Of a stretch of DNA of 64,000 bases, positions 45,019-52,800 are shown one piece after another. Numbering within the stretch: position 1 is the stretch's first letter; each line of letters starts with the position of its first letter. The DNA is from Ensifer sesbaniae (GTDB taxonomy: Bacteria > Pseudomonadota > Alphaproteobacteria > Rhizobiales > Rhizobiaceae): contig NZ_JABEKU010000001.1 of assembly GCF_013283665.1 (NCBI RefSeq), positions 3,627,137 through 3,691,136 of the forward strand, given 5' to 3'. Under the pieces are notes generated by a model. The model worked only from the letters and a program-made list of their open reading frames with translations. It was not told the DNA's origin and ran no database searches. A program made the translations under genes and the position numbers.

Positions 45019-45046
45019 GGGTCTGTCCAATCAGTCGTGCGAAAGC

Positions 45047-45697
45047 TCAGGGCTTCCAGCGCAGGAAATTCGAGATGAGGGCAAGGCCGAGTGCCTGGCT
45101 CTTTTCCGGGTGGAACTGCGAGCCGGCCTTGTTGCCGTTGGCGACGAAGGCCGTGACCGGACCGCCGTAATCCGCCTCGGCCACCACGTCCTCGGCGTTC
45201 TCGGCCGCCAGGTGGTACGAATGCACGAAATAGGCATGCAGACCGGTTTCGCCAACCCGGATGCCGTCAAACAGCGGATGTTCGCGCTTGAGCTTCAGCG
45301 TGTTCCAGCCGATCTGCGGGATCTTCAGCGACGCGTCGGAAGGCGTCATTTCGACGACGTCGCCCGGGATCCAGCCGAAGCCATGGGTGATGGTCTTTTC
45401 GAGCCCGCGCGAGGACATCAGCTGCATGCCGACGCAGATGCCGAGGAACGGCCGCCCCGCCTGCTCCACCGCTTCAGTCAGCGCCTGCTCCATGCCGTCG
45501 ACTGCGGCAAGGCCGCGGCGGCAATCGGCATAGGCGCCGACACCCGGAAGCACGACGCGGTCGGCGCTCGCCACCCGTTCCGGCCTGTCGGTAAGGTCGA
45601 TCTCGGCCGAAATGCCGGCTTCGCGAGCGGCTCGTTCGAAGGCTTTGGTGGCCGAGCGCAGGTTGCCCGAGCCGTAATCGATGATGGCGACGCGCAT
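45047..45697 (-). CDS. hisH: Imidazole glycerol phosphate synthase subunit HisH (glutaminase)
   Basis: Class I glutamine amidotransferase providing ammonia to HisF. 216 residues. The nucleophile is Cys88 in [11 protein letters not shown]; the His-Glu pair is in [28 protein letters not shown] is the oxyanion-side loop. The ATG overlaps the stop of the DUF2628 gene by one base and hisA follows after 28 bases. Confidence 0.96.
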   Translation of the reverse strand: MRVAIIDYGSGNLRSATKAFERAAREAGISAEIDLTDRPERVASADRVVLPGVGAYADCRRGLAAVDGMEQALTEAVEQAGRPFLGICVGMQLMSSRGLEKTITHGFGWIPGDVVEMTPSDASLKIPQIGWNTLKLKREHPLFDGIRVGETGLHAYFVHSYHLAAENAEDVVAEADYGGPVTAFVANGNKAGSQFHPEKSQALGLALISNFLRWKP

Positions 45698-46167
45698 CAG
45701 CGTTCTCCGTAGGAATCAAAAAGGCCGAGACCGGGACCGCCGTTCGAGGGCTTGCGCGCGGTCCAGTCGGCCGGGGAGGGTGGGGTCGGCTTCGTCTCGC
45801 TCGAAGCCACGCTCGTGAAGTAGATCTCTTCGGCCGCCGCCAGATTGGGTGCCGGAACGATCGAACGCAGCGTCCAGTCGCGGGCCGTCAGGCTGCGCGC
45901 CACCAGAACCGGTCCTTCGAGCGCGACGAGCAGCCGCAGAGCGAACTGTACCAGCACCGATGCGAGGAAACCGCCTGCGACACTCGAGAGCGAGATTAAC
46001 GAAATTTGCAGAATGGCAACTGCGATTCCGATTACCCATTGCCGCTTGGCGAGAAGCCAGAGCGCCGGGAAGAGAAAGGCCGTCCAGGAGAAGCCATCGG
46101 CAACAAAGCGCGCACGCTCATCGTCTGCGTGCGCACCCGGTGGGGTCAGGATCATGTAAGAAGCCAT
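45697..46167 (-). CDS. DUF2628 membrane protein within the his operon
   Basis: 156 residues of unknown function. A short N-terminus ([12 protein letters not shown]) leads to two or three hydrophobic segments ([24 protein letters not shown], then [24 protein letters not shown]); the C-terminal third is polar and proline-rich with [14 protein letters not shown] at the end. It is coupled to hisH by a one-base overlap and lies 24 bases after hisB. Its steady position in rhizobial his operons (from memory) suggests shared expression rather than a role in histidine chemistry. Confidence 0.78.
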   Translation of the reverse strand: MASYMILTPPGAHADDERARFVADGFSWTAFLFPALWLLAKRQWVIGIAVAILQISLISLSSVAGGFLASVLVQFALRLLVALEGPVLVARSLTARDWTLRSIVPAPNLAAAEEIYFTSVASSETKPTPPSPADWTARKPSNGGPGLGLFDSYGER

Positions 46168-46191
46168 GGATCTCAGCCAGTGACTGGCCGC

Positions 46192-46800
46192 TTAGGCAAG
46201 GGTCCCCTTGGTTGAGGGAACGCGGCCGGCCTGGCGCGGGTCGATTTCGGTTGCGGTGCGAAGCACGCGGGCGACGGACTTGAAGCAGGTCTCGGCGATA
46301 TGATGGTTGTTGGCGCCGTACATGTTCTGAATATGCAGCGTAATCCCGGCGTGCTGGGCGAGCGCCTGGAAGAATTCGCGCACGAGTTCCGTGTCGAAGG
46401 TGCCGATCTTCGGCGAGGTAAAGGTCACGTTCCAGACGAGGAACGGCCGGCCGGAAACGTCGACCGCCGCGCGCGTCATCGTCTCGTCCATGGCGAGGTC
46501 GAGCGAGGCGTAGCGGGTGATGCCGCGCCGGTCTCCGAGCGCCTTGGCAATGGCCTGGCCGATGGCGATGCCGGTATCTTCGACCGTATGGTGGTCGTCG
46601 ACATGCAGGTCGCCATCCGTCTTGATCTCCATGTCGATGAGGGAATGGCGGGCGAGCTGGTCCAGCATATGGTCGAAGAAGCCGACGCCGGTCGAAATCT
46701 TGGCGATTCCGGTGCCGTCGACGTTGACCGATACGGATACCGCGGTTTCGTTGGTCTTTCGCGAAACCTGTGCGGTGCGGCTGGACGTGGCTTCTGCCAT
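46192..46800 (-). CDS. hisB: Imidazoleglycerol-phosphate dehydratase
   Basis: Dehydrates IGP to imidazole-acetol phosphate. Monofunctional 202-residue form without the phosphatase domain found in E. coli. The manganese-binding histidine motifs are [35 protein letters not shown] and [14 protein letters not shown] 46800 has CAGGAG 6 bases upstream; longer in-frame extensions to 47055 are rejected. It heads the seven-gene minus-strand run to coaA and is divergent from hslV. Confidence 0.96.
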   Translation of the reverse strand: MAEATSSRTAQVSRKTNETAVSVSVNVDGTGIAKISTGVGFFDHMLDQLARHSLIDMEIKTDGDLHVDDHHTVEDTGIAIGQAIAKALGDRRGITRYASLDLAMDETMTRAAVDVSGRPFLVWNVTFTSPKIGTFDTELVREFFQALAQHAGITLHIQNMYGANNHHIAETCFKSVARVLRTATEIDPRQAGRVPSTKGTLA

Positions 46801-46981
46801 CGGGCTCTCCTGTATGCGCCAGTGCGATGAGGAAAGTCCGTGCGGTCTCCTCGTCTCGCGCTCGCTTGCGATCTGGCCGCTCCTTATCAGGCAAATGCCC
46901 AAATATCCAGAACTTGAGCGCTCGATTCGAGTCATCCGACACCGGGCCCCGAATGAGGATTGTGCCTGCGGGCAGTTGCCA

Positions 46982-47009
46982 TTTGCAAATGTGTCTGCCG
47001 TACTTACAT
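46982..47009 (+). promoter_or_regulatory. Candidate heat-shock promoter of hslV
   Basis: TTTGCAA (46982-46988), 14 bases, then CTTACAT (47003-47009) loosely fits RpoH promoters (CTTG-type -35, short spacer, C-rich/TAT -10). hslVU are classic RpoH targets, but the match is weak. Confidence 0.3.
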
Positions 47010-47025
47010 AGGCCTCAAGCAACCA

Positions 47026-47042
47026 GGCTCGTGTCACGAGCC
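47026..47042 (+). promoter_or_regulatory. Palindrome in the hslV leader
   Basis: GGCTCGTG-T-CACGAGCC, perfect 8-base arms around one base, 51 bases before the hslV ATG. With a one-base centre it suits a protein-binding dyad better than an RNA hairpin. Confidence 0.45.
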
Positions 47043-47093
47043 GCAACGCCCCCAAGTAAACGCCCTAAGTATCAGGGGCTGACAGGTATCTTC

Positions 47094-47651
47094 ATGAGTG
47101 AACACAATCCCTACGGAACGATGCATGCGACGACCATCATCACGGTACGCAAGGATGGCAAGGTGGTGATGGCCGGTGACGGCCAGGTGAGCCTCGGCCA
47201 GACCGTGATGAAGGGCAATGCCCGCAAGGTGCGGCGCCTCTCCAAGGGCGACGTCATTGCCGGCTTTGCCGGCGCGACCGCCGATGCCTTCACGCTTCTG
47301 GAAAGGCTCGAGGCCAAACTTGAGCAATATCCGGACCAGCTCATGCGCGCGGCCGTCGAGCTTGCCAAGGACTGGCGCACCAACAAGTATCTGCGCAACC
47401 TCGAAGCGATGATGCTGGTTGCCGACAGGTCGATAACGTTGGCGATCACCGGCAACGGTGACGTTCTCGAACCCGAGCATGGCACGATCGCCATCGGTTC
47501 CGGCGGCAACTACGCCTTGGCTGCGGCGCGCGCCCTGATGGACAGCGACAAGTCGGCCGAGGACATCGCCCGGCGGGCGCTGCAGATCGCCGGTGACATC
47601 TGCGTCTATACCAACCACAATATCGTGGTGGAGACGCTGGATGCCGAATGA
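47094..47651 (+). CDS. hslV: ATP-dependent protease HslUV, peptidase subunit
   Basis: Proteasome-like threonine peptidase forming a double hexamer capped by HslU; degrades misfolded and regulatory proteins. 185 residues. Unlike E. coli HslV, whose catalytic threonine follows the initiator methionine, this protein has a 12-residue propeptide ([12 protein letters not shown]) before Thr13 of [20 protein letters not shown], as known in other alphaproteobacteria. [17 protein letters not shown] [15 protein letters not shown] is the C-terminal landmark. It overlaps the next gene by 11 bases. Confidence 0.96.
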   Translation: MSEHNPYGTMHATTIITVRKDGKVVMAGDGQVSLGQTVMKGNARKVRRLSKGDVIAGFAGATADAFTLLERLEAKLEQYPDQLMRAAVELAKDWRTNKYLRNLEAMMLVADRSITLAITGNGDVLEPEHGTIAIGSGGNYALAAARALMDSDKSAEDIARRALQIAGDICVYTNHNIVVETLDAE

Positions 47652-48162
47652 CCGGCCGCATGTCAGCTTCGTGCCGGTGGCCGATGGTCACCTCTCGATG
47701 CTGCATGCCTGGCTGAGCGAACCGCATGTGCGGCAATGGTGGGGCGACCCGGACAAGGAAGTGGAGCTGATCCGCGAAGGCTGTGCGACCGGAGAAGTGG
47801 AAGGCTTCATCTTCCACCTGGCCGACAAGCCGGCCGGTTACATCCAGTCCTGGACCCCCTCGCAATATGACGAGGAGCCCTGGGCAAGGGATCTGCCGGC
47901 TGATGTGCCCGGCGTCGACATCTTCATTGGCCCGCCGGAGATGACGGGCAGGGGCGTCGCGTCGCTCGTCCTGAAAGCCTTCGCCGGAAGGCTCTTTGCC
48001 GCTGGCGCTTCGCGAATCGTGATCGACCCCGATGCAGGCAACCGCAGAGCCGTCAGTGCCTACACCAAGGCCGGCTTCGTGCCCTACGCAGAATGGATAG
48101 ATGCGTCCGGTCGCACGCTCCTGATGGAGCTGACACGGACCGAGTTTGAGAGGACTAGATGA
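47641..48162 (+). CDS. GNAT acetyltransferase (AacA4/IucB-like) between hslV and hslU
   Basis: 173 residues resembling the aminoglycoside 6'-N-acetyltransferase / Acetyltransf_8 branch: [47 protein letters not shown] (acetyl-CoA binding V-x-G-R-G-like region), [19 protein letters not shown]. It overlaps hslV by 11 bases and hslU by four, so it is embedded in the protease operon and translationally coupled. The natural substrate is unknown; resistance cannot be assumed. Confidence 0.85.
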   Translation: MPNDRPHVSFVPVADGHLSMLHAWLSEPHVRQWWGDPDKEVELIREGCATGEVEGFIFHLADKPAGYIQSWTPSQYDEEPWARDLPADVPGVDIFIGPPEMTGRGVASLVLKAFAGRLFAAGASRIVIDPDAGNRRAVSAYTKAGFVPYAEWIDASGRTLLMELTRTEFERTR

Positions 48163-49463
48163 GTACGTTTTCACCCAGAGAGATCGTGTCCGAGCTCGAT
48201 CGCTACATCATCGGCCAGAAGGATGCCAAGCGCGCCGTGGCCATCGCGCTTCGCAACCGCTGGCGCCGCCAGCAGCTCGGCGACGAACTGCGCGACGAGG
48301 TGATGCCGAAGAACATCCTGATGATCGGCCCGACCGGCGTCGGCAAGACCGAGATTTCAAGGCGCCTGGCCAAACTCGCCGGCGCGCCCTTCGTCAAGGT
48401 CGAGGCGACCAAGTTCACCGAGGTCGGCTATGTCGGTCGCGACGTCGAGCAGATCGTGCGTGACCTCGTCGAGGTCGGCATCGGTCTCGTGCGCGAGAAG
48501 CGCCGCGCCGAAGTCAAGGCCAAGGCCCATCAGAACGCCGAAGAGCGCGTGCTCGACGCGCTGGTCGGCGCAACCGCGTCGCCGGCGACGCGCGATTCCT
48601 TCCGCAAGAAGCTGCGCGCCAACGAGCTCGACGACAAGGAGATCGAGGTCGACCTCGCCGACACCGGTACGCCTGGCGGTTTCGAAATCCCGGGCATGCC
48701 GGGCGCCAATATCGGCGTGCTGAATCTCTCGGAAATGTTCGGCAAGGCACTCGGCGGGCGCACGAAAAAGGTCAAGACGACGGTCAAGGCATCCTATGAC
48801 CTGCTGATCAATGACGAATCCGACAAGTTGCTCGACAATGAGCAGATCCAGCGCGAGGCAGTGAAGGCGGTCGAAGACGATGGCATCGTCTTCCTGGACG
48901 AGATCGATAAGATCGCCTCGCGGGAAGGCGGCATGGGGGCGGGCGTGTCACGCGAAGGCGTGCAACGGGACTTGCTGCCGCTCGTCGAAGGCACGACGGT
49001 TGCGACGAAGTACGGGCCGGTCAAGACCGACCACATCCTCTTCATCGCCTCCGGCGCCTTCCACGTGGCCAAGCCCTCGGATCTCCTGCCGGAATTGCAG
49101 GGCCGCCTGCCGATCCGCGTCGAGCTTCGTGCACTGACCAAGGAAGACTTCCGCCGCATCCTGACGGAAACGGAAGCCAGCCTCATCCGCCAGTACAAGG
49201 CGCTCCTGGACACGGAAGAGGTCAAGCTAGACTTCACCGACGACGCGATCGACGCGCTCGCCGACGTGGCCGTGCAGTTGAACGCCACAGTCGAGAACAT
49301 CGGCGCCCGCCGATTGCAGACGGTGATGGAGCGCGTGCTGGACGAGATTTCGTTCAATGCGCCCGATCGCGGCGGCCAGGAAGTGACGATCGACGCCGAG
49401 TATGTGCGCAAGCATGTCGGCGATCTCGCCGCCAACACCGATCTGTCGCGCTACATCCTGTGA
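48159..49463 (+). CDS. hslU: ATP-dependent protease HslUV, ATPase subunit
   Basis: AAA+ unfoldase that feeds HslV. 434 residues. Walker [10 protein letters not shown] (residues 57-65), the pore motif region [20 protein letters not shown], the I domain (about residues 110-240), Walker [13 protein letters not shown], sensor-2 region [19 protein letters not shown], and the C-terminal tail ending DLSRYIL that docks into HslV. The start overlaps the acetyltransferase stop (ATGA). A very strong hairpin terminator follows. Confidence 0.97.
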   Translation: MSTFSPREIVSELDRYIIGQKDAKRAVAIALRNRWRRQQLGDELRDEVMPKNILMIGPTGVGKTEISRRLAKLAGAPFVKVEATKFTEVGYVGRDVEQIVRDLVEVGIGLVREKRRAEVKAKAHQNAEERVLDALVGATASPATRDSFRKKLRANELDDKEIEVDLADTGTPGGFEIPGMPGANIGVLNLSEMFGKALGGRTKKVKTTVKASYDLLINDESDKLLDNEQIQREAVKAVEDDGIVFLDEIDKIASREGGMGAGVSREGVQRDLLPLVEGTTVATKYGPVKTDHILFIASGAFHVAKPSDLLPELQGRLPIRVELRALTKEDFRRILTETEASLIRQYKALLDTEEVKLDFTDDAIDALADVAVQLNATVENIGARRLQTVMERVLDEISFNAPDRGGQEVTIDAEYVRKHVGDLAANTDLSRYIL

Positions 49464-49502
49464 CATTTCGGTCGAAGGCGCGGGCAAACGCCCGCAACCC
49501 TG

Positions 49503-49545
49503 AATATGCAGGCGCCTGTCTCTCGACAGGCGCCTGCATATTTTC
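49503..49545 (+). terminator. Strong terminator of the hslVU operon
   Basis: Perfect 18-base stem AATATGCAGGCGCCTGTC / GACAGGCGCCTGCATATT (49503-49520 and 49525-49542) with a TCTC loop and a following T-tract, 39 bases after the hslU stop. Confidence 0.92.
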
Positions 49546-49657
49546 TAACACGGACGCGGGAATTGATCGTGGTCCGGGCATTTTTCCGACATGATCTTGG
49601 CGTAGGAGCCGCGCCGCCGACCGAGGCCGCCTCCACCATTCACAGGAAGAAGAGATC

Positions 49658-50602
49658 GTGCGTTTTGCCGCCTGCATGCTCGCTATTGCCACGTTTTGCC
49701 TGACCGCAAGCCAGTCAATCGCGGCGACCGCCGTTCCGCCGGGCAACCGCAACGTCGAGCAGCCCGGTATTCCCGGCGCTTCCGTGCGCCGCACCAAGGC
49801 CGGCCGCACCTCCTTCGACGCCAAGTTCGAGAAAGTCCGCGATCTCTTGGCGACCGACAAGCAGCTGATCAGCAAGATCAAGTCCGTCTCGCGCGCCTAT
49901 GGCATCGCGCCGATCCACATGGTTGGCGCCATCGTCGGCGAGCACACCTATAATGTCGATGCCTATGACCGGCTGCAGTCCTATTACGTCAAGGCGGCCG
50001 CTTACGCCGGCAACAGCTTCCAGTTCGGCTATGACGGCGAAACGGTCGCGGAATTCGTAACCCGCCCGCAATTTGCCGAATGCGGCGCCAAGAAGGGCGC
50101 CTATGCGCTCTGGAGCTGCCGCGAGCGCGTCTGGGACAATGACTTCCGCGGCAAGTCGGTCGGCGCCAAATCCTTCCCGAACAACCGCTTCAGCGCCGTT
50201 TTCTTCCAGCCGTTCTTCGCCGGCCAGACCTTCGGGCTCGGCCAGATCAACCCGCTGACGGCGCTGATGCTGACCGACATGGTCGCGAAGACCTCTGGCT
50301 ACGACCGTCTCGACGAGAACAATGCCGCCGGCGTCTATGAGGCGATCATGGATCCGGACGTCTCGCTCGCCTATATGGCGGCCTCGATCCGCCATTCGAT
50401 CGACGCCTACAAGTCGATCGCCGGCCTCGATATTTCCGACAATCCCGGCATCACCGCGACGCTCTACAATGTTGGTGATCCTGACGGCCGCGCTGCGGCC
50501 CTCGCCGCCAAGATCCAGAGCGGCCAGGCGCAATGGCCAGAGGAAAACTATTACGGCTGGCTCGTCAACGACAAGCTTGCGGAGCTCGAAAAGCTGCTGT
50601 GA
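49658..50602 (+). CDS. DUF1402 secreted protein
   Basis: 314 residues with a Sec signal peptide (MRFAACMLAIATFCLTASQSIAA) and a mature alpha/beta region of unknown function. Conserved-looking stretches are IAPIHMVGAIVGEHTYNVD, FGLGQINPLTALMLTDMV and SLAYMAASIRHSIDAYKSIA; the GEHT and GLGQINP segments recall the glutamate and GLGQ loops of lytic transglycosylase-like lysozyme folds, so a peptidoglycan role is possible but unproven. The start is GTG at 49658 after GGAAGAAGAG. The stop codon lies inside a parS-like site. Confidence 0.75.
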   Translation: MRFAACMLAIATFCLTASQSIAATAVPPGNRNVEQPGIPGASVRRTKAGRTSFDAKFEKVRDLLATDKQLISKIKSVSRAYGIAPIHMVGAIVGEHTYNVDAYDRLQSYYVKAAAYAGNSFQFGYDGETVAEFVTRPQFAECGAKKGAYALWSCRERVWDNDFRGKSVGAKSFPNNRFSAVFFQPFFAGQTFGLGQINPLTALMLTDMVAKTSGYDRLDENNAAGVYEAIMDPDVSLAYMAASIRHSIDAYKSIAGLDISDNPGITATLYNVGDPDGRAAALAAKIQSGQAQWPEENYYGWLVNDKLAELEKLL

Positions 50603-50615
50603 TTCACGTGAAGCA
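50600..50615. other. parS-like site at the end of the DUF1402 gene
   Basis: TGATTCACGTGAAGCA matches 14 of 16 positions of the parS consensus, with an intact TTCACGTGAA core; its first three bases are the stop codon of the upstream gene. Confidence 0.5.
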
Positions 50616-50668
50616 CTTTCCTTGATTGCGCCGTAAAAACCTGAAATCATTGGCGCAATCGAGAAAGG
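50616..50668 (+). promoter_or_regulatory. Leader hairpin covering the P450 ribosome binding site
   Basis: CTTTCCTTGATTGCGCC (50616-50632) pairs with GGCGCAATCGAGAAAGG (50652-50668) in 16 of 17 positions including two G-U pairs, around a 19-base loop. The 3' arm contains GAGAAAGG, the only good ribosome site for the ATG at 50677, so the folded leader would block translation. A DNA operator is the alternative. Confidence 0.6.
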
Positions 50669-50676
50669 CAATCACC

Positions 50677-52071
50677 ATGGACATGCGTCCGGAGCCCTTC
50701 GAACCGCCGGCTCCCGTTCCTCGAGTGGGCATCCCTTCCTATCTGAAGATCATCAGGACAGTCCTACGCAATCCACTCGAACTGTGGGGCGAGCCGTCCT
50801 ACACCTTGCCCTGGATCGAGACGAAGTTCGTCACCCAGCGCACGCTGATCGTCAACGATCCCGGCCTCATCCGCCACATCCTCGTCGACAATGTCGGCAA
50901 CTACGAGATGTCGAAGGTTCGCCGGCTGATCCTGAGACCCATCCTGCGCGATGGCCTGTTGACGGCCGAGGGTGAGGTCTGGAAGCGTTCGCGCAAGGCC
51001 ATGGCGCCGGTGTTTACGCCGCGCCATGCCAAGGGCTTCGCCGGCCAGATGTTGCGCAGATCCGAGGATTTCGCTGAGCGTTACGCCGGCGCCAAGGCGG
51101 CCCCGTTCATGACCAACATCGCCAATGACATGACGGAGCTCACTTTCGACATCCTCGCCGAGACGCTGTTCTCGGGGGAGGTCGCCGTCGAGCGGGACGG
51201 GTTTGTCCAGAGCGTCGAGGAACTCCTGCACCGTATGGGGCGCGTCGATCCGATGGATATCCTGCTGGCGCCGGAATGGGTGCCACGCCCGACGCGGATC
51301 GGCGGCAAGCGGGTGATGAACCGCTTCCGCTCGATCGTATCCGAGACCATGGCGCTTCGGCGCCGCAAGATGGTGGAGGACCCCGAAGGCACGCCGAAGG
51401 ATTTTCTGACCCTGCTTCTGGAGATCGAGGGCAGCCAGGGCCTTTCGACCTCCGAGATCGAGGACAATATCCTGACCTTCATCGGCGCCGGGCACGAGAC
51501 GACCGCCCGCGCGCTCGCTTGGACGCTCTATTGCATCGCCAACACGCCCGCCTATCGCGAGACGATGGAGGCCGAAATCGATGCCGCGATCGCGAGCGGG
51601 GCCGAGCCGGTCGAATGGCTCGGCCTGATGCCGCATGTGCTTGCCGCCTTCGAGGAGGCGATGCGACTCTATCCGCCGGCGCCGTCGATCAACCGCGCTG
51701 CGATCGAGGAAGACGAGTGGACCTCTCCGACAGGCGAGCGGGTGCGCATACGCAAGGGCATCGCGGTGCTGATCATGCCCTGGACCTTGCACCGCCACGT
51801 GCTCTACTGGGACAAGCCCCGCGCCTTCATGCCCGAGCGTTTCCTGCCGGAAAACCGTGAGAAGCTTCATCGTTACCAATATCTGCCCTTCGGCGCCGGC
51901 CCGCGCGTCTGCATCGGCGCCACCTTCGCCCTGCAGGAGGCAGTGATCGCGCTCGCAGTGCTGATGCACCGCTATCGCTTCGACCCGACCGAGGAGACGA
52001 AACCCTGGCCGGTGCAGCGGCTCACTACTCAACCGCGGGGCGGGTTGCCGATGAGGGTGTCGGCTCGCTGA
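50677..52071 (+). CDS. Cytochrome P450
   Basis: Heme-thiolate monooxygenase of 464 residues, soluble (no membrane anchor). I-helix oxygen-activation motif FIGAGHETTARAL near residues 268-280, ExxR in FEEAMRLYPPAPS, and the heme loop FGAGPRVCIGATFAL with the thiolate ligand Cys412. The sequence resembles the CYP102/CYP4-like, fatty-acid or terpenoid hydroxylase side of the superfamily more than camphor-type P450s, but the substrate is unknown. No ferredoxin or reductase gene is adjacent. ATG 50677 has GAGAAAGG 8 bases upstream, within a hairpin. The 3' end overlaps the convergent secreted-protein gene by 47 bases. Confidence 0.93.
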   Translation: MDMRPEPFEPPAPVPRVGIPSYLKIIRTVLRNPLELWGEPSYTLPWIETKFVTQRTLIVNDPGLIRHILVDNVGNYEMSKVRRLILRPILRDGLLTAEGEVWKRSRKAMAPVFTPRHAKGFAGQMLRRSEDFAERYAGAKAAPFMTNIANDMTELTFDILAETLFSGEVAVERDGFVQSVEELLHRMGRVDPMDILLAPEWVPRPTRIGGKRVMNRFRSIVSETMALRRRKMVEDPEGTPKDFLTLLLEIEGSQGLSTSEIEDNILTFIGAGHETTARALAWTLYCIANTPAYRETMEAEIDAAIASGAEPVEWLGLMPHVLAAFEEAMRLYPPAPSINRAAIEEDEWTSPTGERVRIRKGIAVLIMPWTLHRHVLYWDKPRAFMPERFLPENREKLHRYQYLPFGAGPRVCIGATFALQEAVIALAVLMHRYRFDPTEETKPWPVQRLTTQPRGGLPMRVSAR

Positions 52072-52654
52072 AGGTCTTGCCCGGGATCGGCGACTGGACC
52101 GAGCGCACCGGCGAATCGGCCGGTTTCGGTTGCTGCAGTTGTTTCGACGGCTTCTTGATCGTCTTGATCTGGGCGCAGGTGGCGTCGCCGACATTGTCGC
52201 ACGGCTTGTAGACGACGATCTCGCTTCCAGCGCCATCATCCCAGACCGCCTGGATCGTCAGCGACTTTGCGGTGTCCGCCGGCAACGAGATATAGACATA
52301 CTCCGCCGTCTCGTCGGCCGGCAGGTTGAAGGGGATCTGCGGATTGCACTTCGCCAGCGGGAAACGCCGGTCGAGCGCGTCCGAATTGATCGAATAGCGG
52401 ATTTCCGATAGCCGGCAATGCATCGTCTGCAATGCGGTGAAATAGATAAGCTGCCGGTCATCATAGTTGCGGAACTGCACGCACCCGGTCTGCTTGTTGG
52501 CGTCGAGCATCGCCTTGTAGATCGCGACGTCGGGAAGTTGCGGCTTGTATTCTTCTTCCTCCGCGTCTTGCGCCTGGGCGAGGTTCAGCGGAAGCCAGAT
52601 GAAGGCGACCGACAGGAGCCGGACGAGAACAGACGGACGGCGGCTTTCGAACAT
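52025..52654 (-). CDS. Secreted hypothetical protein
   Basis: 209 residues with a signal peptide (VRLLSVAFIWLPLNLAQAQ) and a mature domain of unknown function containing four cysteines (TGCVQFRNYDD, MHCRLSEIRYS, LAKCNPQIPFN, YKPCDNVGDATC) that may form disulfides in the periplasm. The C-terminal 45 residues are rich in K, P, Q and S and probably unstructured. The last 47 bases overlap the convergent P450 gene. I do not recognise a family. Confidence 0.7.
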   Translation of the reverse strand: MFESRRPSVLVRLLSVAFIWLPLNLAQAQDAEEEEYKPQLPDVAIYKAMLDANKQTGCVQFRNYDDRQLIYFTALQTMHCRLSEIRYSINSDALDRRFPLAKCNPQIPFNLPADETAEYVYISLPADTAKSLTIQAVWDDGAGSEIVVYKPCDNVGDATCAQIKTIKKPSKQLQQPKPADSPVRSVQSPIPGKTFSEPTPSSATRPAVE

Positions 52655-52800
52655 GGTGTCCCGATCTTTTGATCCGTGTCGCCCAGTTGATCATCGATGT
52701 CCGCGGCACGATGGTTTTCTCTTGAAATATGTCATATCACCGCATCGATCCCCATTGAACCCGGGGCCTTGCGCCCCGCGCGAATTCCGGACTGCGCCAA

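Noticed and set aside
47641..48162. Aminoglycoside resistance determinant
   Set aside because: The protein belongs to a broad GNAT group and lies in a protease operon; similarity to AAC(6') is only at family level.
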